Under the pieces are notes generated by a model that saw nothing but the letters and a program-made list of their open reading frames with translations, ran no database searches and was not told where the DNA came from. From JAFALX01 sp050734185 (GTDB lineage: Bacteria > Chloroflexota > Dormibacteria > Aeolococcales > Aeolococcaceae), in the NCBI GenBank assembly GCA_050734185.1, contig JBOHUE010000084.1:1-38295 (forward strand): DNA of 38,295 nt. Reading direction: 5' to 3'. A program made the translations under genes and the position numbers. Shown in pieces: positions 7,347 to 14,654 of the stretch; positions within the stretch are counted from its first letter, which is position 1, and every line of letters starts with the position of its first letter.

Positions 7347-9751
7347 GGCTTCATCTGCTTAAGAATGTCCTCTACGGCGAAGTCCGCGGCGGCCAGGCAG
7401 CTGTCGGCGGCGCCGTAATAGACGCGGATGTTCGTTCCCGCGGCGTCCAGCGCAACGTGACCGCACGCGAAGACGACGTTGTCGTACAGACCCTTGCGCT
7501 CGTAGGGCGCGGTCGGTACGAGGATGGGCTCGGGTGACCGAGCGATGACTCGTGTCGGGTCATCGCCGTCGAGGAGCAGCGCGCCCAGCTCATAACGGGT
7601 ATTGCGATCCACGCCGTGGTAGATCTCGAGCCATCCGGCGGGGACGCGCATCGGCGTTGTGCCGGCACCGGTGCGCAGCTCATCCCACATCCGCGGCCGT
7701 GGCAGGGCCAGCGGCACATGGTCCCCCCAATGGATGAGGTCGTCCGAGAACGCGATCCATACACCGAGCACGCGCCCGAACGACTGGGGCATCGGGCGCG
7801 TGAGGGCGGCGAAGCGGCCGCCGACGCGACCGGGAAACAGGACAACGTCCTTCTGGTCGGGCAGGAACATGAGGCCGCGACGCTCGAAGGAACGAAAGTC
7901 TGTTGTCGTCAGCCGGCTGGTGCTGATGCCGAGCCGGCCCACCGATACGTAGGTGATGTGCCACACGCCGTCGATGAGCGTCGCTCGAGGGTCTTCGCAG
8001 CCGTACTCCTCGAAGCGGTTTGCCGGAATCACCCACGGCTCGTCATCCACGGCGAACCGAATGCCGTCGGAGCTGCGCGCGACCCTCAGGTGGGACATCT
8101 GCGTCAGAAAGTCGCTGACGTCGTCGGCAGCAGCGGTGAAGCCGCCGGCGAGGTTGCGATAGCGGATGCTTCGCGGGTCGCTCAGGTCGAGCCCAGGAAG
8201 ATCTCGAGGAAGGAAGACCTCGATGACGCGCCCAGGGTCGTGACGCGCATCGAGAAAGGCGATGCCGACGACGTCGTCTGCGGTGTAGCCGTCGCCGAGC
8301 GGCTTCAGCTCCGGTTCGGGGCCACTGAGGTCGAGCGTGAGCGCGTTGGCCGCGGGACGCTCGCCGAAACGTGGACGCTCGCCGACGCGCAACAACAGCA
8401 CCACCTCGCCGTCAACCTCCGCGGCGGCGGCATTGGAGACCGACACGACCTCGAACCCTGGTTGCGATGGACGCACATCCGCGATGGTCAGGATCGGGTT
8501 CTCCGCCAGTCGCTGTCCCAACTCGCGCGGTTGCTTGACCGTGCTCCCGCGGCCGCGCATGGTCGCTGCCGCGTCGGTCACCGTGCTCACAACCTCGAGG
8601 AACGCACGTGCCGACTGCGGCCATGCGGAGTCGCGAGCGTAGGCAAACGCCGCCTGCTCGAGCGCCTTCTTCGCATCCGGGTCGTCGAGGATTGCGTTGA
8701 CCGCGTGAGCGAGCTGACCCGGATCGCGAAACTCCACCAGCACACCACGGCCATCGCTGAGCGCTTCCGCGGCATGCATGTACCTGGTGGACACCACGGC
8801 CTTGCCCGCTCCGAGTGCGTATGAGAGGGTCCCGCTCGTGATCTGGTTGGGATCGAGATATGGGGTCACATAGACGTCGGTGGCAAGAAGCAGCTCGATG
8901 ATGTCGCGCTGACTCATGTAGTTGTCGATGAAGGCGACGTGATCGTCCATACCCAGGACGTGCGTTTCGGCGACCAGTGCGTTGCGATAGTCCTCACCCT
9001 GCAAGCGCAGGAGATCCGGGTGCGTCTGACCGGCGATGAGGTACAGAGCGTCCGGGTACTGAGCGACGACGTCGGGCATCGCCTCGATCATGTACTGCAG
9101 CCCCTTGCGCGGATCGACGAGCCCAAATGTCGAAATGAGCGTCCGCCCCTCCACGCCGAGCTTCTCTTTGAAGCGCTGCCGTCCGTGCGGGTCGATGACC
9201 GGCATGCCGTGGGGTATGACCCGCGGTGGCTTGGTGATGTCGTAGTCGGTCGCAAGCAGCTGGACCGCTGATGCTGCCATGACGATCACCTCGCCACTCA
9301 GCTCGGCGATTGCTCGCGTCGCCTTGCGGATCGAGGGTGTCGGCCGTGGGAGAACGGTGTGCAGCGTGACCACGAGCGGCTTGCGCAACTCCTCGAGGAA
9401 CGGGAGGAAGTTGTCCGAATACTCGCTCTGGGTCCAGCGCCCATCGGTGAAGATCGGCTCAGTCCACGTCCCATAGAGCCCGAACTCATGCTGCACCATG
9501 ACCGCGTCGGCGTTCGAGGCGTTGATTGATCGTGCTGCCGCCGCATAGCTCTCAGCGTCGCCCTGACGGATCCGCCAGCGGACGTGCGAACCGTATGGGC
9601 GGAGCACGTTCGGTTCCTCGATGGCCGCTGTGCGACAGGTGACCGTGGGATCGCTCTCGCGCACCGCGGCGATCAGATCAGCCGTGAAGGTCGCGATGCC
9701 ACAGCGGCGGGGAACAGCGGAGGAGACGAACGCGATGCGGGTGCCGGCCAT
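7340..9751 (-). CDS. GT4 glycosyltransferase fused to a GH130-type beta-mannoside phosphorylase/hydrolase domain
   Basis: 803 aa, two enzymes in one chain, no signal peptide. Residues 1-390 are a GT-B family 4 transferase: N-terminal RIAFVSSAVPRRCGIATFT, FGLVDPRKGLQYMIEA, and the nucleotide-sugar end NQITSGTLSYALGAGKAVVSTRYMHAAEAL. A linker (about 395-430) leads to a five-bladed-propeller domain of GH130 type: CEDPR (585-589; the conserved acidic residue of RIEDPR motifs), KDVVLFP (634-640), IYHGVD (710-715) and YYGAADS (778-784). GH130 enzymes phosphorolyse or hydrolyse beta-mannosides. Fusion to a transferase suggests coupled synthesis and turnover of one mannose-containing oligosaccharide (inference). 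Both halves look complete. Confidence 0.88.
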   Translation of the reverse strand: MAGTRIAFVSSAVPRRCGIATFTADLIAAVRESDPTVTCRTAAIEEPNVLRPYGSHVRWRIRQGDAESYAAAARSINASNADAVMVQHEFGLYGTWTEPIFTDGRWTQSEYSDNFLPFLEELRKPLVVTLHTVLPRPTPSIRKATRAIAELSGEVIVMAASAVQLLATDYDITKPPRVIPHGMPVIDPHGRQRFKEKLGVEGRTLISTFGLVDPRKGLQYMIEAMPDVVAQYPDALYLIAGQTHPDLLRLQGEDYRNALVAETHVLGMDDHVAFIDNYMSQRDIIELLLATDVYVTPYLDPNQITSGTLSYALGAGKAVVSTRYMHAAEALSDGRGVLVEFRDPGQLAHAVNAILDDPDAKKALEQAAFAYARDSAWPQSARAFLEVVSTVTDAAATMRGRGSTVKQPRELGQRLAENPILTIADVRPSQPGFEVVSVSNAAAAEVDGEVVLLLRVGERPRFGERPAANALTLDLSGPEPELKPLGDGYTADDVVGIAFLDARHDPGRVIEVFLPRDLPGLDLSDPRSIRYRNLAGGFTAAADDVSDFLTQMSHLRVARSSDGIRFAVDDEPWVIPANRFEEYGCEDPRATLIDGVWHITYVSVGRLGISTSRLTTTDFRSFERRGLMFLPDQKDVVLFPGRVGGRFAALTRPMPQSFGRVLGVWIAFSDDLIHWGDHVPLALPRPRMWDELRTGAGTTPMRVPAGWLEIYHGVDRNTRYELGALLLDGDDPTRVIARSPEPILVPTAPYERKGLYDNVVFACGHVALDAAGTNIRVYYGAADSCLAAADFAVEDILKQMKPC

Positions 9752-9784
9752 GGTCGGTCTAGTCGCGGTGCGGGTGCGCCCGGG

Positions 9785-10258
9785 TCACCCGGCGACCAGC
9801 CGGCCGCGCTTCACTGCGCATCGCTCGCACAGTGCGCTGTGCTCAGCGGTAATCGGTTCGCCATCGTCCAGCGGAATCTGCGAGCCGACGAACATGAAGC
9901 CGAGATCGTTGTGGCCACATTCAGCGCAGGACACGGAGTTGGCCACGGTGCTGAAGAAGAACCGCTGATCGCCGATGATCAGCTCACGTCGTGGGTGAGG
10001 AATGAAGCTCGCCGCGGGAATGACATGGCGCTTGGCATCATGCGGCGCGGCGGCGCCCGGCCACTCGGCAGTCGGATGGTGGCCGCGGATCACCTCGAGC
10101 TGACCGGAATCACCCCTGCGGCGTATGGCCACAACCGCAACCGGCAACCCATCGATCGAGCTGTGCCCCGCGACTGGGTGCGGTAGTGCCTGCCAGCGCT
10201 CCGTGCCGCCGCGCGAGCGTGGAGCGGACGTGGGCAGCCATCCTCGGAACAGAGGCAC
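9785..10258 (-). CDS. Zinc-ribbon-like protein, function unknown
   Basis: 157 aa from GTG 10258. The C-terminal third has paired cysteines, CAECGHNDLGFMF and later CERCAVKRG, with a nearby His, as in a treble-clef or zinc-ribbon fold. The N-terminal half is Arg/Pro/His-rich and low in recognisable structure. No ribosome site is evident and the true start may be later. It lies 18 bases after the TetR-type gene and 33 bases before the GT4-GH130 gene on the same strand, so it is probably part of that operon. No function can be assigned. Confidence 0.6.
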   Translation of the reverse strand: MPLFRGWLPTSAPRSRGGTERWQALPHPVAGHSSIDGLPVAVVAIRRRGDSGQLEVIRGHHPTAEWPGAAAPHDAKRHVIPAASFIPHPRRELIIGDQRFFFSTVANSVSCAECGHNDLGFMFVGSQIPLDDGEPITAEHSALCERCAVKRGRLVAG

Positions 10259-10276
10259 CCTAACGGTCGCTGGCGC

Positions 10277-11041
10277 TCAGTGCGACGGTTGCCATTTGGA
10301 CATCATATGCTTGCTGTCGGACGCTCGCGTCGCGTGCTTGCCCGTTCCTCGTGGAGGACCGGGCCCACGAGTCGAGTTCGCACTCGCGGAGATTAAGTCA
10401 ATGGTGGCTGTAACTTCGAAGAGTTCGCGGCTCAGGAGACGCTCGAGCCAGCTCCGCCACTCCGTCGGTGTCCATCCCAGTTGGGACACCAGGAGGCGGA
10501 AGGTGTCGCTGTTCACCAGGGCGAAGAACGTCGCCGCTGCAGGGTGTATCGGGGAGCCGTCACCAAGGATGACGCCGACCAGTGCCTCCTGAGTCCTGTA
10601 GCGACGCTCGTTGTCCTCGCGAATGAGGTCGCGGATCGACCCCTCGGTTGCCGCTGCGTCCCGCATCACCTCCTTGATCGGCGCAGTCCGTGCGGCGATT
10701 TCGGTGGCGTGGCGAAGAACGATCACGAGACGCCGCTGAGGATCATGCTCTCGCCGGGCCGCTCGCACCCAATCTCGATCGAGCACCGCGACCAGTTGGG
10801 CGTCGCCGGCGATGGTGAGGTCGAGACCCGCACCCAAAATCTCGTGCTTGGTGCCGAAGGCCTGGTAAACGGTGGCCGCGGCGACGCCGGCGTCGCGAGC
10901 GATCGCGTCGACCGTCGTGGCCGCGTAGCCGCGATCGAGGAATAGGCGGATGGCGGCCCGAACAATCCGCTCACGCGTTGCGGTTGCGCGCTCCTCGCGC
11001 CGGCGCCCCGCTTCGCTCTTGCCCTTGACAGGCTCCCGCAT
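10277..11041 (-). CDS. TetR/AcrR-family transcriptional regulator
   Basis: 254 aa from ATG 11041 (MREPVKGKSEAGRRREERATATRERIVRAA). The HTH occupies about residues 22-68: RERIVRAAIRLFLDRGYAATTVDAIARDAGVAAATVYQAFGTKHEIL. The ligand domain follows, ending in an unusual Ser/Thr/Lys-rich tail of about 35 residues. The frame stays open upstream to 11566, but that stretch is the antisense of the cupin gene. An in-frame ATG at 11062 lies inside the likely promoter. The gene diverges from the cupin gene across 60 bases holding a palindrome, and probably autoregulates and controls both sides. Confidence 0.9.
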   Translation of the reverse strand: MREPVKGKSEAGRRREERATATRERIVRAAIRLFLDRGYAATTVDAIARDAGVAAATVYQAFGTKHEILGAGLDLTIAGDAQLVAVLDRDWVRAARREHDPQRRLVIVLRHATEIAARTAPIKEVMRDAAATEGSIRDLIREDNERRYRTQEALVGVILGDGSPIHPAAATFFALVNSDTFRLLVSQLGWTPTEWRSWLERLLSRELFEVTATIDLISASANSTRGPGPPRGTGKHATRASDSKHMMSKWQPSH

Positions 11042-11042
11042 C

Positions 11043-11088
11043 TTGCTAGAGTAGCACTTCATAGAGTAATACTCCATACTAGTGCCAA
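11043..11088. promoter_or_regulatory. Divergent promoter region with TetR-type operator
   Basis: GAGTA-A-TACTC (11064-11074) is a perfect 5-bp inverted repeat with one central base, and a further GAGTA lies at 11049. Toward the cupin gene, TTGCTA (11043-11048) is a possible -35. Toward the regulator, TTGGCA (reverse complement of 11083-11088) is a possible -35, with weak -10 matches inside the palindrome. A repressor here would cover both promoters. Promoter calls are tentative. Confidence 0.5.
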
Positions 11089-11101
11089 GGGAGGCATCTC
11101 C

Positions 11102-11620
11102 ATGACCAACTTGGTGAATCTCGACCCCGGCTGGAGCGCTGTGGCCGGCGTCACGCCGTTCGTGATCCTTCCGGGGGATGGCGAGACCATCCGCGGCCCG
11201 GTCGGGGGGCCGACGACCTACAAGGCCCGCGCCGAGACGACCAACGGCACATTCACCGCCATGGAGAACATTCTTCCGCCGTTGCAGGGGCCGCCGCTGC
11301 ACCTGCATGTCCGCGAGGATGAGATGTGGTACGTGCTCGAGGGTGACGTGCGCTTCAAGGCCGCTGACCGGATATTCGCAGCGCCGACCGGATCTTTCAT
11401 GTTCATCCCCCGCGGTACGCCGCATTGTCTCCAGAACATCAGCGACACCATGCCGGCGAAGGTGCTGGTGATGTTCACCCCGGCCGGCATGGAGCGCTTC
11501 TTCGACGGCATCGGCGAGCTGCCGCCGGGTCCCGTCGACCCCGATGTCTACGGCGCGATCGCGCACAGCGCGTGGATGAAGGTCGTGGGGCCGCCAGTCG
11601 CCGAGTCTGATCCCCTGTAG
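11102..11620 (+). CDS. Cupin-domain protein
   Basis: 172-aa single-domain cupin. Motif 1 is HLHVREDEMWYVLEG (His67, His69, Glu74 as metal ligands) and motif 2 is GSFMFIPRGTPHCLQN (His108), so the metal site is intact. Such proteins include dioxygenases, isomerases and sugar-binding regulators, and the substrate is not evident. The ribosome site GGGAGG (11089-11094) is 7 bases before the ATG, which fixes the start. It is divergent from the TetR-type gene and shares its operator region, so it is probably the induced target. Confidence 0.9.
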   Translation: MTNLVNLDPGWSAVAGVTPFVILPGDGETIRGPVGGPTTYKARAETTNGTFTAMENILPPLQGPPLHLHVREDEMWYVLEGDVRFKAADRIFAAPTGSFMFIPRGTPHCLQNISDTMPAKVLVMFTPAGMERFFDGIGELPPGPVDPDVYGAIAHSAWMKVVGPPVAESDPL

Positions 11621-11788
11621 CTGCAGGTCACCACTTCAACCGGTGCGCGACGCGTCCCGCCTCGGTAGCGTCTTCGTCACGTGCGATGCGGCGGACATCT
11701 GCGTCTGGTGACATCCGGCATTGGGCGACCGTGCGCGGCACAGATCGCGTCGCTGTCACCGTCAGAGCTCGTGTGTGGAGGCGCTGAG

Positions 11789-11983
11789 ATGCTCGGTTGG
11801 ACAACGCCGCGGTTCAAGATCAGGACGACGATCGCCCAGGCGGACGCCGAAGAGGCGAAGACCCTGAGGCGGTTTGAAGAGTCGCGTTCACGCAAACATG
11901 AACTGAACACCGCGATCGCCCAGGCAGCCAGGGTCGCGGACTCCGTCGCGCGACTCGGCCAGGAGCTGCGCGACCGGCGCTAG
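11789..11983 (+). CDS. Small coiled-coil protein
   Basis: 64 aa from ATG 11789, chosen because GGAGG (11777-11781) lies 7 bases upstream. The open frame extends back to 11681 but that part has no ribosome site. After MLGWTTPRFKIRTT the rest is a charged helix (AQADAEEAKTLRRFEESRSRKHELNTAIAQAARVADSVARLGQELRDRR in pieces), likely coiled coil and cytosolic. Its stop abuts the gpsA remnant. Family and function unknown. Confidence 0.5.
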   Translation: MLGWTTPRFKIRTTIAQADAEEAKTLRRFEESRSRKHELNTAIAQAARVADSVARLGQELRDRR

Positions 11984-12151
11984 GCTGCGCACCGCTTCCC
12001 AGCGGCGCGCGCCGCCAGATGCGCAGCGCCGAGTATGTCATTGGTGTCGAATACGCAGGCGGGCTGAAGAACATCCTGGCCATCGCCGCGGGGGTTTGCG
12101 ACGGCATCGGCACACGGCCGAGTACGAGGAACTGCACGGGCTCAGCTCGTA
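11984..12151 (+). pseudogene. Decayed partial copy of the gpsA 3' region
   Basis: Bases 12034-12110 match gpsA 5822-5898 with only about 5 differences in 77, mostly at third codon positions. Translated, the copy reads YVIGVEYAGGLKNILAIA, then GVCDGIGT. Weaker similarity extends back to about 11985 (SGARRQMRSAEYV against SGSRYRMYSTDDV) with a one-base frameshift. After GIGT about 350 bases of gpsA are missing, and the copy resumes at the gpsA 3' end (GAGGAACTGCACGGGCTCA, shared) in another frame, ending TAA. It cannot encode an enzyme. It lies 21 bases before tRNA-Pro. Confidence 0.9.
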
Positions 12152-12172
12152 AGGCTAGACTCCGTGAGCGGA

Positions 12173-12246
12173 CGGGGAGTAGCTCAGGTGGTTAGAGTAC
12201 TGGTCTGGGGGACCAGGGGTCGCAGGTTCGAGTCCTGTCTCCCCGA
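12173..12246 (+). tRNA. tRNA-Pro (anticodon GGG)
   Basis: 74 bases folding as a standard cloverleaf. The acceptor stem is CGGGGAG/CTCCCCG, the D stem GCTC/GAGT, the anticodon stem CTGGT/ACCAG with loop CTGGGGG (anticodon 12207-12209), and the T stem GCAGG/CCTGT with loop TTCGAGT. The discriminator is A, and CCA is not encoded. A possible -10 (TAGACT, 12156-12161) lies just upstream. Confidence 0.95.
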
Positions 12247-12740
12247 TACCGCCAAGCATGGCAATAACGACGAGCGGTCATGTCATGTCATACACGGGTT
12301 TTGGCAGCTCTGCGCGTGCCGGTCGAACCGGGCCCCGGCCGCCATCGGGAAGGTTATGACGATGACTGCCCCGTCCCAATCGGCCGACGCGAATCGTGTC
12401 CCGTACGCGACACAGGTTGGCAGGGTTGAGCCTGTCGCCCAACGCCGGTCTTCCGTACCGTTCTTGTCATGACCGTGCAAGACATGGCGCACGAGGTGCC
12501 GGCACACGAACTGCAAGTGCCAAAGATCGTTCAAGGAGGCACGGCGTAATCCCCAGACCTCATGATGTCGCTCGCCGAGGGAGCGGGCGTTGATCACCCT
12601 GTGCCAGGAGCTCCCGTTTTTGGCTGGCGGCAGATCGGTGCCGACGCGCACGCCGCACTCGGCGGAGCGCGGTTACGCTGGGTTGGCCGAACGCGCTCGA
12701 TACGAAGCCGACTCCAGCTGACCCACCGGCGCTGACCGCC
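12247..12740. other. Apparently non-coding, decayed stretch
   Basis: Between tRNA-Pro and the transposase remnant I find no open frame with a plausible start, ribosome site or recognisable protein. The short frames present (for example minus strand 12283-12651) look like chance. Base composition is more mixed than in flanking genes. A decayed mobile element is the most likely origin. Confidence 0.4.
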
Positions 12741-12893
12741 TCAATTAGCGGCAGAGAGCGCGTCACCGAGCCCGAGCCGGTCAGCGAACGCCCCACGGCT
12801 AACCTCACCGATGCTCTTGCCGGACGATCGGACCAAGGCGACCACCTCAGTCTTGTACGCGTCGCTGAATCGCCGACGCTCCCGTCGAGCCAT
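12741..12893 (-). pseudogene. IS3-type transposase OrfA remnant
   Basis: The minus-strand frame from ATG 12893 begins MARRERRRFSDAYKTEVV, then ALVRSSGKSIGEVSR, which matches the N-terminal HTH of IS3-family OrfA proteins. The usual ELDLTETALxxW continuation is absent, and the frame runs into unrelated residues and stops after 50 codons. No OrfB was found. It is a truncated relic. Confidence 0.7.
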
Positions 12894-12981
12894 ATGGACC
12901 TCCAGTGCGGGGTTGCTCCCCACATCATGGTCGTCCGTCTTAGCGGGTCAGGCCCACACATCGCGGCGTGTAGAGTCGGGG

Positions 12982-13010
12982 TTGACACGGATAAACGCGG
13001 GTGGTATACG
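12982..13010 (+). promoter_or_regulatory. Near-consensus sigma-70-type promoter
   Basis: TTGACA (12982-12987), a 17-base spacer, then TATACG (13005-13010). This is the best promoter match in the window. It lies 45 bases before the ATG of the secreted-protein gene at 13055. Confidence 0.75.
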
Positions 13011-13054
13011 GGCGTGATCCGCGGTCGATCGACCGAGCGTTTTGGGGGGAAGCC

Positions 13055-13804
13055 ATGTCCAGAGTTACTCACACGCAAGGGATTTCCGTTGCGCGCTTGG
13101 CGGGAAGGGTCGCTCGTCTATTGCCGTTGGCTGTGTTGGTCATAGTTGCGGCGTCTCCCGTCAAACCCGCTGCCGCGCAAACCACGACGCCCAGCCTGGC
13201 TCAGGCTCCTGGCGAGGAGCTCGGCGTACTGTGCGGGTCGTATCCACCCAGCTTCACCTGTTTCAGCGGGAATCAAGGCTCGGTCACGACCAACTGCATT
13301 TCGGGGCCGAACGGCACCGCGATCCTCAGCTTCACCGCACAAGGCGTTGCCATCGGTCCGTACCCGGGAACGTTCACTGAGAGCGGCAGCTATACGCTCG
13401 GTCCCCTCGGCAGTGGTGGGAATAGCATGAGCGAGACGGTCATCGCCTTCAGCTCGACATTCAGCATTCAGTCGGCGTCAGGCAACATAAGCGGGAGCAA
13501 GTCTGCGTCGGGTGTTCCACAACCCGCGAACACATTTAACTTCTGTCCCGTCTTCAACCTCGGCACCTTTGCTGGTGCCTTCGCAAACTACGACGCCACC
13601 ATCACGACCACTTCGGGCTCATTCAGGGACACCGGCTCTGCCTTGGCGCAGGTCGGGGGGCCGGGGGGCGCCCCGCCCGGATTCTTCGAGGTATTCAGTA
13701 ATTCAAACGGCGTCGTCCCCATCCCCACGTGCAACCAGAACAGCCAAGTTAACCAGGGGCAGGGGCGCAACAATCAGGGTTGCGCTAACCCGGGGCAACA
13801 ATAG
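13055..13804 (+). CDS. Secreted protein of unknown function
   Basis: 249 aa from ATG 13055 (GGGGGGA at 13044-13050 just upstream). The Sec signal peptide has a basic N-terminus, hydrophobic core LLPLAVLVIVAA, and likely cleavage after KPAAA-Q. The mature part is rich in Ser, Thr, Gly, Asn and Phe with five cysteines, predicted beta-rich (GTAILSFTAQGVAIGPYPGT, GSYTLGPLGSGGNSMSETV), and ends in an Asn/Gln/Gly-rich tail (NQNSQVNQGQGRNNQGC). Composition is less GC-rich than neighbouring genes, and decayed mobile DNA lies upstream, so acquisition is plausible. I do not recognise the family. Confidence 0.75.
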   Translation: MSRVTHTQGISVARLAGRVARLLPLAVLVIVAASPVKPAAAQTTTPSLAQAPGEELGVLCGSYPPSFTCFSGNQGSVTTNCISGPNGTAILSFTAQGVAIGPYPGTFTESGSYTLGPLGSGGNSMSETVIAFSSTFSIQSASGNISGSKSASGVPQPANTFNFCPVFNLGTFAGAFANYDATITTTSGSFRDTGSALAQVGGPGGAPPGFFEVFSNSNGVVPIPTCNQNSQVNQGQGRNNQGCANPGQQ

Positions 13805-13810
13805 CGGCCG

Positions 13811-14224
13811 CTAGTCGGCGAGCGTGAACCACTGCACGTAGGTGCCGTCGGTGTACTGCTCGAACCGGAAGCGGCCGTGCCGACCGCGCAGGTCCTCAAA
13901 CGGTCCGTCGCCGTGGTCGGCGAACACCACGGTTCCCTCCGCGACGTAGCGGTCCTCCTGCCCGAAGCCGGCGTCACCCAGCGCGCGCCAGGTTGCGAAC
14001 TCGCCGGTCGCCATGACGAACAGGCCCTGCGCGGACCCGTGCAGCGCGCCGGAATGGTCGGGAATCACGTCCGCGTTCCAATAACTGGTGAACGTGATGC
14101 TGTTGTGCGACCCCTCACCCTGAAAGACGACCTCGAGGCGGGGTTGGGCTGGGTCGACGACCCGTGTGAGCACCTCACGGCCACGCTCGACGACTGACGC
14201 CACATCGGGGCGAACCGCGCTCAC
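13811..14224 (-). CDS. Hypothetical protein, predicted beta-rich
   Basis: 137 aa with no signal or membrane segment. Repeated beta-like stretches (PRLEVVFQGEGSHNSITFTSYW, SAQGLFVMATGEFATWRALG, GTVVFADHGDG, HGRFRFEQYTDGTYVQWFTL) suggest a small barrel, but no family is recognised. Its start overlaps the stop of the upstream gene (14221-14631) by 4 bases, so the two are co-expressed. A NotI-like GC palindrome, GCGGCCGC, lies just beyond its stop. Confidence 0.7.
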   Translation of the reverse strand: MSAVRPDVASVVERGREVLTRVVDPAQPRLEVVFQGEGSHNSITFTSYWNADVIPDHSGALHGSAQGLFVMATGEFATWRALGDAGFGQEDRYVAEGTVVFADHGDGPFEDLRGRHGRFRFEQYTDGTYVQWFTLAD

Positions 14225-14631
14225 CGCCCCGTGCGCGCCTGTTCACGGAGCGCCTTCCACTCCTCGGATCGGTGATACGCCCACTCGAGGTTGGCGAGCT
14301 CCTCGGAATCGTTGCGCTCCTCGCGCAGTGAGCGCGCCGCCGCCTCGATGCGCTTCCACGGCGGTGCGTCGAGGAACGTGTCGAAGGCGAGCTCCTCGTT
14401 GAGCATCCCCTTGCGCAACAGCCCCGAGATCGTCTCCCAGAACGAGAGCACGGTGTCGATCTGCTCGTACCCCTCGGTGCCGGGTGGGTAGCGATCGCGA
14501 AGCTCGGCGAACGTGAGCCCGTCGGGGATCGTGCGCCAGAAGTTGCGCGCTTTGCGGACGGGCTCGGAGAGCCACATCTCGAGGACCCGGATCAGGACGT
14601 CGACGTCAGCCTCGGTCGGCTGGCCAGTCAT
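14221..14631 (-). CDS. Hypothetical helical protein
   Basis: 136 aa from ATG 14631 (MTGQPTEADVDVLIRVLEMW). All-alpha pattern, cytosolic: RKARNFWRTIPDGLTFAELRDRY, QIDTVLSFWETISGLLRKG, LNEELAFDTFLDAPPWKRIEAAARSL and a charged C-terminal helix. The FWExIxxLLRKGxLxEELxxDxF pattern recalls DUF4760-type proteins, but this is a guess by eye. It is the first gene of a two-gene unit and diverges from the AKR-PNK gene with only 23 bases between starts. Confidence 0.7.
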   Translation of the reverse strand: MTGQPTEADVDVLIRVLEMWLSEPVRKARNFWRTIPDGLTFAELRDRYPPGTEGYEQIDTVLSFWETISGLLRKGMLNEELAFDTFLDAPPWKRIEAAARSLREERNDSEELANLEWAYHRSEEWKALREQARTGR

Positions 14632-14654
14632 CGACGCCGTACTGTACTCCGAGG

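Noticed and set aside
7616..8824. A 402-codon plus-strand frame opposite the GT4-GH130 gene
   Set aside because: Antisense shadow with biased composition. The minus-strand frame carries recognisable GT4 and GH130 motifs throughout.
12283..12651. A 122-codon minus-strand frame as a possible OrfB or HNH remnant
   Set aside because: No transposase catalytic motif or HNH pattern could be found. Treated as non-coding decayed DNA.
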